A stretch of DNA of 18,461 nt from DATAXS01 sp036266715 (lineage in GTDB: Bacteria > Patescibacteriota > Minisyncoccia > UBA6257 > 2-01-FULL-56-20): positions 1 to 18,461 of the forward strand of contig DATAXS010000016.1 in the NCBI GenBank assembly GCA_036266715.1, read 5' to 3'. This document shows positions 12,906 through 18,461 of this stretch, piece by piece. The first letter of the stretch is position 1. Every line of letters begins with the position of its first letter. The notes below the pieces were generated by a model. That model ran no database searches, was not told the DNA's origin, and saw only the letters and a list, made by a program, of their open reading frames with translations. Position numbers and translations under genes: made by a program.

Positions 12906-13211
12906 ATGAAATTGCACAAAGGCGACACGGTAAAAATAATGGCAGGCAAGGATCGCGGGAAGACCGGGAAGATTTTGGAGTCCATGCCGGTTGAAGGGCG
13001 CATCATCGTGGAAGGATTGAACCTTATCAAGAAACGGACCAAGCCCCGCAAGCAGGGCGAGGTCGGCCAGACCATCAATTTACCCCGGCCGTTGCCCGCT
13101 TCCCGCGTCCGGCTCATCTGCCCCAACTGCAAGCACGCGGTGCGCGTGGGATTCCGCATGGATGGCCCCAAAAAGGTCCGTTACTGCAAAAAGTGCGAAG
13201 CAACCATTTAA
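12906..13211 (+). CDS. rplX: 50S ribosomal protein L24, zinc-ribbon form
   Basis: uL24, one of the two proteins that start 50S assembly. The 101 aa begin with a KOW motif (HKGDTVKIMAGKDRGKTGKI) and GLNLIKKRTKP. The C-terminal part has two CxxC pairs, Cys72/Cys75 (CPNC) and Cys94/Cys97 (CKKC), which should bind zinc; E. coli L24 lacks such a pair of motifs. It stands alone between a 130-nt repeat spacer and rplE. Confidence 0.97.
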   Translation: MKLHKGDTVKIMAGKDRGKTGKILESMPVEGRIIVEGLNLIKKRTKPRKQGEVGQTINLPRPLPASRVRLICPNCKHAVRVGFRMDGPKKVRYCKKCEATI

Positions 13212-13224
13212 TGACGATAAACCA

Positions 13225-13767
13225 ATGCCAACCATTGTAAACAAAGAAAGCGCAGCGCGCAGAAAAGAGGTTCGCGGCTTCCTTGAGAAGATCGTGCTTG
13301 ACGCGGGCGTGGGCCGCTTGAGCCAGACGCCGAACTTTGAGGAAAAAGCGCTCGTCCAGGTGATGCGCGACCTTGCCGCAATGACCGGCCAGAAGGCGGA
13401 AACGCGCCGCGCCAAGAAGTCCATCGCCGGGTTCAAGGTGCGTGAGAACCAGATCGTGGGGCTCCGCATCACGCTCCGCCGCGACAAAATGGTTGATTTT
13501 TTTGAGCGTCTGATTAGAATAGTATTGCCTCGCGTGCGCGACTTTGGCGGCCTCGAAACAACGAACATTGACACGCACGGCGTCCTCAATACGGGCATCC
13601 GCGAACAAGCGGTCTTCCCCGAGATCTCGCCCGAGAATTCACCCGTGATCTTCTCGTTCGGCATCACGATGGTGCCGCGCGTGAAGGAACGCGCAAAGGC
13701 GCTCGCGGAGTTCCGCAGGCTCGGCGTCCCGCTCAAGGACGACACAAAGGCGAAAGCAAAGAAATAA
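13225..13767 (+). CDS. rplE: 50S ribosomal protein L5
   Basis: uL5, part of the central protuberance binding 5S rRNA. The ATG at 13225 (context AAACCAATG, 13 nt after rplX) gives 180 aa. Typical stretches: KIVLDAGVG, RRAKKSIAGFKVRENQIVG, RIVLPRVRDFGGL and GIREQAVFPEI. The N-terminal helix is shorter than in E. coli and the C-terminus has a Lys-rich tail. A longer frame from 13162 would overlap rplX and is unlikely. Confidence 0.96.
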   Translation: MPTIVNKESAARRKEVRGFLEKIVLDAGVGRLSQTPNFEEKALVQVMRDLAAMTGQKAETRRAKKSIAGFKVRENQIVGLRITLRRDKMVDFFERLIRIVLPRVRDFGGLETTNIDTHGVLNTGIREQAVFPEISPENSPVIFSFGITMVPRVKERAKALAEFRRLGVPLKDDTKAKAKK

Positions 13768-13768
13768 C

Positions 13769-13954
13769 ATGGCAAAAGAATCCGTCATCGCAAGAAGTAA
13801 AAAGAAGCCGAAATATTCCAGCCGCATCGTCCGGCGCTGTTTCCGCTGCGGCAGGAAGCGCGCCTACATGCGTGACTTCGGCGTGTGCCGGATCTGCTTC
13901 CGCGAAATGGCGACGAACCAGGAAATCCCGGGAGTAAAAAAATCGTCATGGTAA
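13769..13954 (+). CDS. rpsN: 30S ribosomal protein S14, zinc-binding type Z
   Basis: uS14 of the 30S head. The short 61-aa form with two CxxC pairs (Cys24/Cys27 in CFRCG, Cys40/Cys43 in CRICF) and the conserved GVCRICFREMA stretch is the zinc-binding type, unlike the longer zinc-free form of E. coli. One base separates it from the rplE stop, so translation is probably coupled. AAC precedes the ATG. Confidence 0.97.
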   Translation: MAKESVIARSKKKPKYSSRIVRRCFRCGRKRAYMRDFGVCRICFREMATNQEIPGVKKSSW

Positions 13955-13994
13955 TGAAAATTGTAAAATTGGAAATTGTAAATTCTTAAACCAT
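13955..13994 (+). repeat. A/T-rich spacer repeat copy (before rpsH)
   Basis: Direct copy: TGAAAATTG-TAAAATTG-GAAATTG-TAAATTCTTAAACC, beginning on the base after the rpsN stop and ending at the rpsH ATG, so it is the entire spacer. Confidence 0.65.
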
Positions 13995-14372
13995 ATGTAC
14001 TACGACCTTTTGGCACAAATGAAAAATGCGGTGCGCGCGGGCAAGGACAAGCTCACCGTGCCGTACTCCAAGATGGACCACGCGGTTCTCACGGCGCTCG
14101 TGGGGGCGGGGTATTTGAAGTCCGCGGAAAAGGAAGCCGTGGGCCGCAAGAACATCATTGTGGTGCGCCTTGCCGGCAAGGGAAAAACGAGCATGAGCGA
14201 CTTTAAGATCGTGAGCAAACCGAGCCGGCACTTTTACGCGGATTACCGCAGCTTGCACCCGGTAAAGCAGGGGCACGGCGTGGCGGTACTTTCCACTTCC
14301 AAAGGCATCATGACCGACCGCACGGCGCGGAAAGCAAAGGTTGGCGGCGAATATCTCTTTGAAATTTGGTAA
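13995..14372 (+). CDS. rpsH: 30S ribosomal protein S8
   Basis: uS8, a central-domain assembly protein. The 125 aa begin MYYDLLAQMKNAVRAGKDK, equivalent to the DxLxxxRNA helix of the family, and contain KPSRHFYADYRSLHPV and the C-terminal GVAVLSTSKGIMTDRTARK with a GGEYLFEIW end. Start context TTAAACCATATG directly after the A/T-rich repeat. In E. coli S8 represses the spc operon; no such site was identified here. Confidence 0.97.
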   Translation: MYYDLLAQMKNAVRAGKDKLTVPYSKMDHAVLTALVGAGYLKSAEKEAVGRKNIIVVRLAGKGKTSMSDFKIVSKPSRHFYADYRSLHPVKQGHGVAVLSTSKGIMTDRTARKAKVGGEYLFEIW

Positions 14373-14394
14373 ATTAACGCACTATTATTTTCCC

Positions 14395-14910
14395 ATGAGC
14401 CGCCTTATTAAAAAACCGATCAATATACCCGCAGGCGTGACCGTCGCACAGAACGGCGCGGTTTTGGATGTAAAGGGCCCCAAGGGCGAGTTGCACGTGA
14501 AGCTTGCGCCGGGCGTCACGGTGAAGATCGAAGGCGCTGACCTCAACGTGAGCGCCGGTACCGAATGGTCGCTCTCGCGGAATGCCATTGAGGGAGTAAC
14601 GACGGGCTTTCTTAAAGTGCTCGAGATAGAAGGCGTGGGCTACCGCGCGATGGTGGAGGGCAAGGAACTCGTGCTCCACTTGGGCTATGCCCAGCCGGTG
14701 CGCGTATCCGTCCTCCCGGGCATTACGGTCGCAGTGGAAAAAAGCACCATCAAGGTTTCCGGCATTGATAAAGATCTCGTGGGCCGCATGGCGGCGGAGA
14801 TCCGCGCACTCAAGAAGCCTGAGCCGTACAAGGGCAAAGGCATCCATTACCAGGGAGAAGTGATCCGGCGGAAGGTCGGCAAAAAAGCGGGCGCGACCGC
14901 ATCTACATAA
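14395..14910 (+). CDS. rplF: 50S ribosomal protein L6
   Basis: uL6 near the factor-binding site. The ATG at 14395 (MSRLIKKPINIPAGV; context TTTTCCCATG) gives 171 aa, close to E. coli (177). Typical stretches: VLDVKGPKGELHV, LEIEGVGYRAMVEGKELVL, and the C-terminal PEPYKGKGIHYQGEVIRRKVGK. A longer frame starting within rpsH is unlikely. Confidence 0.97.
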   Translation: MSRLIKKPINIPAGVTVAQNGAVLDVKGPKGELHVKLAPGVTVKIEGADLNVSAGTEWSLSRNAIEGVTTGFLKVLEIEGVGYRAMVEGKELVLHLGYAQPVRVSVLPGITVAVEKSTIKVSGIDKDLVGRMAAEIRALKKPEPYKGKGIHYQGEVIRRKVGKKAGATAST

Positions 14911-14927
14911 TCGATATAACCACTCTC

Positions 14928-15278
14928 ATGAAAGCAAGAAAGAAATTAAATGTAAAAAGGGCGCGGCGGACGGCACGGGTCGGTGCGCGGATGTTCGGCA
15001 CGACGGCAAGGCCGCGGCTCGTCGTAAACCGCACGAACAAATTTATCTACGCCCAGCTTATTGACGACGTGAAGGGCCACACACTCGCGGCGGTCTCCAC
15101 CCACGGCGCGCCGAAGGCCAAGAAGAGCGCCCAGGCGTTTTCCGCAGGCGAATCGCTCGCGGCGAAAGCCGTCGCAAAAGGCGTAAAGGAAGCGGTGTTC
15201 GACCGCCGCGCATCCAAGTTCCACGGCCGCGTAAAACAGTTCGCCGAAGGCGCAAAGAAAGGCGGCCTCAAGATATAG
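14928..15278 (+). CDS. rplR: 50S ribosomal protein L18
   Basis: uL18, a 5S rRNA-binding protein. The 116 aa show RPRLVVNRTNKFIYAQLIDD (first part of the family core), then AAKAVAKGVKEAVFDRRASKFHGRVKQ in parts, and end in an EGAKKGGLKI tail. The start ATG lies 17 nt after rplF with AACC ten bases upstream. Confidence 0.97.
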   Translation: MKARKKLNVKRARRTARVGARMFGTTARPRLVVNRTNKFIYAQLIDDVKGHTLAAVSTHGAPKAKKSAQAFSAGESLAAKAVAKGVKEAVFDRRASKFHGRVKQFAEGAKKGGLKI

Positions 15279-15309
15279 CCCGCCACAAGTTCCCTAACGA
15301 TAAAAAATA

Positions 15310-15315
15310 TATACT
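15310..15315 (+). promoter_or_regulatory. Possible -10 box before rpsE
   Basis: TATACT at 15310-15315 would place a start of transcription at about 15322, the A of the rpsE ATG. The matching -35 position (AAGTTC) is poor. It may be an internal promoter giving a leaderless rpsE mRNA, or chance in an A/T-rich spacer. Confidence 0.25.
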
Positions 15316-15321
15316 AACCCA

Positions 15322-15813
15322 ATGCCCCCACAATCAAATTCAAGAGGTCCGCGCCGTCCCGACCGCGGCCCCAAGCCAAAAGAAGAATTCAAAGAGCGCG
15401 TGTTGGACATGCGCCGCGTGACGCGCGTGACCGCGGGCGGCAAGCGCTTCCGCTTCCGCTGCACGATCGTGCTCGGCGACGAGCGCGGGCGCGTGGGGAT
15501 CGGCGTCGCAAAGGGTTTGGACGTCCAGCAGGCGATCGGCAAGGCCAAGGCCGACGCGAAGAAGAATATGATTATGGTGAACCTCAAGAACCAGCGCACC
15601 ATCGCGCACGAAGTGGACGCAAAATACAGTGCGGCAAAAGTGCTTTTGAAGCCGGGAAACCTTGGTCACGGCCTCCGCGCGGGCGGTGCGGTGCGGTTCG
15701 TGCTTTCCTTTGCGGGCGTGAAGGACGGGACGGCCAAGATACTCGGCCGCACGCCGAACAAGCTCACGAACGCCATGGCGACCATAGAAGCGCTTAAGAA
15801 ATTAAAAGTATAA
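15322..15813 (+). CDS. rpsE: 30S ribosomal protein S5
   Basis: uS5, part of the mRNA entry channel and important for decoding accuracy. The 163 aa have a basic, disordered-looking N-terminus (SRGPRRPDRGPKPKEE), then the double-stranded-RNA-binding-like domain (VTRVTAGGKRFRFRCTIVLG), GVAKGLDVQQAIGKAKADAK and the C-terminal RTPNKLTNAMATIEAL. Only 4 nt separate it from rplO, leaving no place for rpmD (L30), which sits here in E. coli. Confidence 0.98.
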   Translation: MPPQSNSRGPRRPDRGPKPKEEFKERVLDMRRVTRVTAGGKRFRFRCTIVLGDERGRVGIGVAKGLDVQQAIGKAKADAKKNMIMVNLKNQRTIAHEVDAKYSAAKVLLKPGNLGHGLRAGGAVRFVLSFAGVKDGTAKILGRTPNKLTNAMATIEALKKLKV

Positions 15814-15817
15814 GCAT

Positions 15818-16264
15818 ATGAAACTCCACGAACTTAAAGCATCTGGCAACAAGAAACCGAAGCGTATCGGCCGCAGTGGCAAGCGCGGCAGTTATTCCGG
15901 CCGCGGCGTAAAAGGACAGAAATCCCGTTCCGGCCGCCGTCTCCGCCCCGCAGAACGCGACCTCATCTTGAGGCTGCCCAAGCGCCGCGGTTTTGCGAAC
16001 GCGCGGAAGTCCGAGAAGGCGATTATTTTTAATCTCGGCGACCTCGCGGAAGCGTTGAAGTCGTTTGCGACCGCGGGCAAGGGTGTTTTGGATCTGAACG
16101 CCGAGCTTCTTAAGGCCGCAGGACTTTTAAAAAAAGGATTTCAGGGCGAAGTAAAGCTCTTGGGAGAAGGGGAAATATCGTTCCCCGTGAAGGTTGCGCA
16201 GGGATTCAAGGTTTCCGGGAGTGCAAAGGCCAAGATTGAAAAAGCCGGCGGGAACGTGGGATAA
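15818..16264 (+). CDS. rplO: 50S ribosomal protein L15
   Basis: uL15, a late-assembly protein. The 148 aa begin MKLHELKASGNKKPKRIGR and have the Gly/Arg-rich segment (GKRGSYSGRGVKGQKSRSG), followed by the globular part (FNLGDLAEALKSF, KLLGEGEISFPVKV). Start 4 nt after rpsE, so probably translated by the same ribosomes. secY follows after 18 nt. Confidence 0.97.
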   Translation: MKLHELKASGNKKPKRIGRSGKRGSYSGRGVKGQKSRSGRRLRPAERDLILRLPKRRGFANARKSEKAIIFNLGDLAEALKSFATAGKGVLDLNAELLKAAGLLKKGFQGEVKLLGEGEISFPVKVAQGFKVSGSAKAKIEKAGGNVG

Positions 16265-16282
16265 TTCGGGCATCAGCCACCC

Positions 16283-17554
16283 ATGAACAGATTTCTCCAG
16301 GTATTTAAAGTCAAGGAGTTGCGCACAAAAATACTTATTGTGGCTGGTCTTCTTGTGGCTTACCGCGTGCTTGCCGCAATCCCGATCCCGGGTGTGAATG
16401 CCGCGACGCTTGCGAACTATTTTAATTCCAACCAGCTCTTTGGCTTTTTGAACTTCTTTTCCGGCGGCGGCCTTTCCAACCTTTCCATCGTCATGCTTGG
16501 CGTGGGACCGTACATCACGGCCACCATTATCATGCAGCTCCTCACGATCATTTTCCCGAGCATGAAGGAGATGTATTACGAAGAGGGCTCGCGCGGCCAG
16601 GCCAAGTTCAACCAGTATGCGCGGCTGCTCACGGTGCCGCTCGCATTCGTGCAGTCCTACGGATTTCTTACGCTCCTTATTTCCCAGGGCGTTCTCACGC
16701 GGCCTCCGTTCTTTGCGTTTGTGACGAACGTCATTGTGATCAGTTGCGGCTCCATGATCGCGCTGTGGCTCGGCGAGCTTATTACCGAACAGAAGGTGGG
16801 AAACGGCATTTCGCTCATCATCTTGGCCGGTATTCTTGCGCGCTTGCCGGGATATCTCGGCACGGCGTTTGCCTCATACACGCCGACGCTCATCACGACG
16901 TATGTGGGATTCCTTGCGGCCGCAGTCGTGCTTATTGCCGGCATTGTGTATCTGAACGAAGGCGAACGGAAGATACCCGTGGCCTATGCGCGGCGCGTGC
17001 GCGGAAACAAGATGTACGGCGGCTCGGAAAGTTATTTACCGCTCAAGGTGAACCAGGCGGGCATGATCCCTTTGATATTCGCCATTTCGGTATTGCTCTT
17101 CCCGCAATTCCTTGCGTTCATTGTTTCCATCTTTTCCGCCACGTGGGGGCTTAAGGTCAACGCGTTCGCTGCGGCATTTGTGGCAAACCAGTTCTGGTAC
17201 GGACTGTTCTACTTCTTCCTTGTATTTATCTTTACCTATTTCTATACCTCCATTACCTTTAACCCGGAGGAAGTTGCGAAGAACCTCCAGCGCAGCGGGG
17301 GATTCGTGCCGGGCATCCGGCCGGGCGAGAGCACGGAAAAGTTTTTTGGGAGTGTGGTGAACCGCATCACGTTTTGGGGCGCAATATTCCTTGGCCTCGT
17401 GGCAATTCTTCCGATCATCGTGCAGGTGGTGACGGGGGTCGCAGTGCTCACGATCAGCGGCACGGCCATTTTGATCGTGGTCGCAGTGGCGCTTGAGACC
17501 ATGCGGCAGGTGGATTCGCAACTTACGGTGCGGGAATACGAGGGGATCGAATAA
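16283..17554 (+). CDS. secY: Preprotein translocase subunit SecY
   Basis: Channel-forming subunit of the SecYEG complex in the inner membrane. At 423 aa it is full length, with about ten hydrophobic segments. The first (about 17-35) leads into the plug region (AIPIPGVN). The NGISLIILAGI stretch in the middle and the cytoplasmic loop RKIPVAYARRVRG before KVNQAGMIPLIFA are conserved. The PEEVAKNLQRSGGFVPGIRPG loop between late segments is typical. Last gene of the ribosomal unit, as in the E. coli spc operon. Start context GCCACCCATG with no Shine-Dalgarno. Confidence 0.98.
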   Translation: MNRFLQVFKVKELRTKILIVAGLLVAYRVLAAIPIPGVNAATLANYFNSNQLFGFLNFFSGGGLSNLSIVMLGVGPYITATIIMQLLTIIFPSMKEMYYEEGSRGQAKFNQYARLLTVPLAFVQSYGFLTLLISQGVLTRPPFFAFVTNVIVISCGSMIALWLGELITEQKVGNGISLIILAGILARLPGYLGTAFASYTPTLITTYVGFLAAAVVLIAGIVYLNEGERKIPVAYARRVRGNKMYGGSESYLPLKVNQAGMIPLIFAISVLLFPQFLAFIVSIFSATWGLKVNAFAAAFVANQFWYGLFYFFLVFIFTYFYTSITFNPEEVAKNLQRSGGFVPGIRPGESTEKFFGSVVNRITFWGAIFLGLVAILPIIVQVVTGVAVLTISGTAILIVVAVALETMRQVDSQLTVREYEGIE

Positions 17555-17584
17555 GAGTTATTTGTGTACTTTTTTTACTAACGG

Positions 17585-17593
17585 TGGTAGAGT
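17585..17593 (+). promoter_or_regulatory. Possible extended -10 promoter
   Basis: TGG followed by TAGAGT (17588-17593) has the form of an extended -10. No good -35 is seen (TGTACT at the 17-nt distance). It lies 49 nt before the 71-aa gene. A hairpin GATGCGC (17594-17600) / GCGCATC (17613-17619) follows directly. Confidence 0.25.
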
Positions 17594-17641
17594 GATGCGC
17601 GGTAGCGTATAGGCGCATCGGTGTTACAAGGAGGAGGGACG

Positions 17642-17857
17642 GTGAAGAAGAGTTTCCTGCTATCTCTGCTTGTGCTTTTTCTCGTGGGTGCGTGCATGGT
17701 AGGTTTGTGGATTTTCCACAACGGGGACATTCGCCATCCCGGATTCTGGGGCAAAGGGGCGGCAATGGCGTTGGGCTTGGTCGTGCTTATCATCATCATC
17801 GATAAGATGCTCAAGGGGTTGAACACGGTGACGGACATAATCAGGAAGTTCACGTGA
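17642..17857 (+). CDS. Small membrane protein, 71 aa, unknown
   Basis: A GTG start at 17642 is preceded by AAGGAGG (17628-17634) at a 7-nt distance, a perfect Shine-Dalgarno and by far the best in the window. The protein has two hydrophobic segments: about residues 4-22 (SFLLSLLVLFLVGACMVGL) and about 43-59 (AAMALGLVVLIIIID). A short polar loop (HNGDIRHPGFWGKG) joins them and a short amphipathic tail (LKGLNTVTDIIRK) follows. The first segment could instead be a signal peptide with GAC as a lipobox-like end, though the residues before it (LFLVGAC) fit only loosely. I recognise no family. It is followed by a strong terminator. Whether it shares the secY transcript is unclear. Confidence 0.7.
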   Translation: MKKSFLLSLLVLFLVGACMVGLWIFHNGDIRHPGFWGKGAAMALGLVVLIIIIDKMLKGLNTVTDIIRKFT

Positions 17858-17871
17858 CGGATCGGTTCTTT

Positions 17872-17906
17872 GGGGCGCGACATATTGTCGCGCCCCGTAT
17901 TTTTTT
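17872..17906 (+). terminator. Intrinsic terminator
   Basis: An 11-bp perfect stem (17872-17882 with 17886-17896) with a TAT loop, followed by GTATTTTTTT. It ends the transcript carrying the 71-aa gene, and perhaps read-through from the ribosomal unit. Confidence 0.92.
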
Positions 17907-17914
17907 GTTACAAT
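17885..17914 (+). promoter_or_regulatory. Likely adk promoter nested in the terminator
   Basis: TTGTCG (17885-17890, in the loop and 3' arm of the terminator), an 18-nt spacer and TACAAT (17909-17914). The start of transcription would be about 17921, two bases before the adk ATG, so the mRNA would be practically leaderless. The -10 is as strong as those before rpsL and tuf; the -35 matches 4 of 6. Confidence 0.55.
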
Positions 17915-17922
17915 AAGTGCAC

Positions 17923-18461
17923 ATGAACAAGGTTGCGATCATTTTGTACGGGCCGCCGGGAGCAGGGAAGGGCACGCAGGCAAATTTACTGGCCGACAAG
18001 CTCGGCCTTATCCATTTTGATACGGGGAAATTTTTGGAAGCGATCGTGCACGATCCGAAGCGCCAGAAAGAAAAGACGATTCGCCGCGAACGGAGCTATT
18101 TTGACGGTGGCAAACTCATGACGCCGAGCTTTGTGACGCGCGAGGTCCTCCGTGGCGCAAAGCGCATCGCAGACGCGGGATGGGGGCTTGTGTTCAGCGG
18201 CTCGCCGCGCACGATGTATGAAGCGGAACACGAATACCCGGTGTTTGAGAAGCTTTTTGGGAAAAAGAATATTCTTATTTTCGTCCTGGGCGTCCCGCCT
18301 GCCTTTTCCCTCCGCCGGAACAGCGCACGAGAAGTTTGCAAAGCTTGCGGCTATCTCCTTATTGCCTCGCTGTATCCCACAAAAAACCCAAAAATTTGTC
18401 CGGTTTGCGGCGGACCGTTCTACAGAAGGAGCTTGGACAAGCCGGACGTCATTAAAATTCG
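17923..18461 (+). CDS. adk: Adenylate kinase-like protein, 3' end cut off by window
   Basis: Nucleoside monophosphate kinase (AMP + ATP = 2 ADP in the family). The 179 codons present start with MNKVAIILYGPPGAGKGTQ, the Walker A loop with Lys16. The lid has four cysteines, Cys139/Cys142 and Cys159/Cys162, as in zinc-containing adenylate kinases. The expected arginines after FSL and in ARE (E. coli R119, R123) are present. The AMP side is altered: Glu39 stands where E. coli has Arg36, and the usual DGFPRT is SGSPRT, keeping only the Arg. So the substrate may differ, and the gene symbol rests on context (downstream of secY) as well as fold. No Shine-Dalgarno; probably leaderless. Confidence 0.85.
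   Translation, partial: MNKVAIILYGPPGAGKGTQANLLADKLGLIHFDTGKFLEAIVHDPKRQKEKTIRRERSYFDGGKLMTPSFVTREVLRGAKRIADAGWGLVFSGSPRTMYEAEHEYPVFEKLFGKKNILIFVLGVPPAFSLRRNSAREVCKACGYLLIASLYPTKNPKICPVCGGPFYRRSLDKPDVIKI

Noticed and set aside
11373..13994. CRISPR array from the spaced A/T repeats
   Set aside because: The repeats are degenerate, low in complexity, separated by whole genes, and have no spacer regularity or cas genes.
17555..17590. Terminator directly after secY
   Set aside because: There is a run of seven T's, but no stem precedes it.

Overview
The window looks like a chromosomal segment of a Patescibacteria (CPR) bacterium, most likely from the Parcubacteria side. This is inferred from four things. 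The str-S10-spc ribosomal gene order is complete but has no rpmD (uL30). The ribosomal genes almost never carry a Shine-Dalgarno sequence. Their spacers are filled with AAAATTG-type A/T-rich repeats. The recombinase is of a type I associate with such genomes (recalled, not searched). Standard code 11 fits every gene.

Layout. Positions 1-1427 hold a large serine recombinase that has lost its catalytic N-terminal part. Its 3' end runs antisense through a tRNA-Ala(UGC) gene (1349-1419, minus), which looks like the attachment site of an old integrated element. Positions 1444-1815 form a self-contained transcription unit: a near-consensus promoter, a hairpin leader, a 44-codon ORF with a good Shine-Dalgarno, and a strong intrinsic terminator. 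A 79-aa acidic orphan gene follows (1848-2087). From 2121 a consensus promoter starts the str operon: rpsL, rpsG, fusA. A second promoter overlaps the end of fusA and drives tuf-rpsJ through a leader with mutually exclusive hairpins, one of them terminator-like. A strong terminator after rpsJ (7140-7161) ends that unit.

A third consensus promoter (7179-7206) with a ~190-nt structured leader starts the long ribosomal unit: rplC, rplD, rplW, rplB, rpsS, rplV, rpsC, rplP, rpmC, rpsQ, rplN, rplX, rplE, rpsN (zinc form), rpsH, rplF, rplR, rpsE, rplO, secY. Next come a 71-aa protein with two predicted membrane segments, a terminator, and a divergent adenylate kinase gene cut off by the right edge. 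The adk promoter appears to sit partly inside the terminator and to give an almost leaderless mRNA.

Together the genes build the ribosome (S12, S7, S10, L3 to L15), drive elongation (EF-G, EF-Tu), and supply the protein export channel (SecY) and nucleotide balance (Adk). The less ordinary content is regulatory: three promoters splitting the usual operon, two attenuator-like leaders, a repeat element that often fills the space from one gene's stop to the next gene's start, an ACC-before-ATG start context in place of Shine-Dalgarno, and the recombinase-tRNA junction. No CRISPR array, rRNA or recognisable defence system is present.
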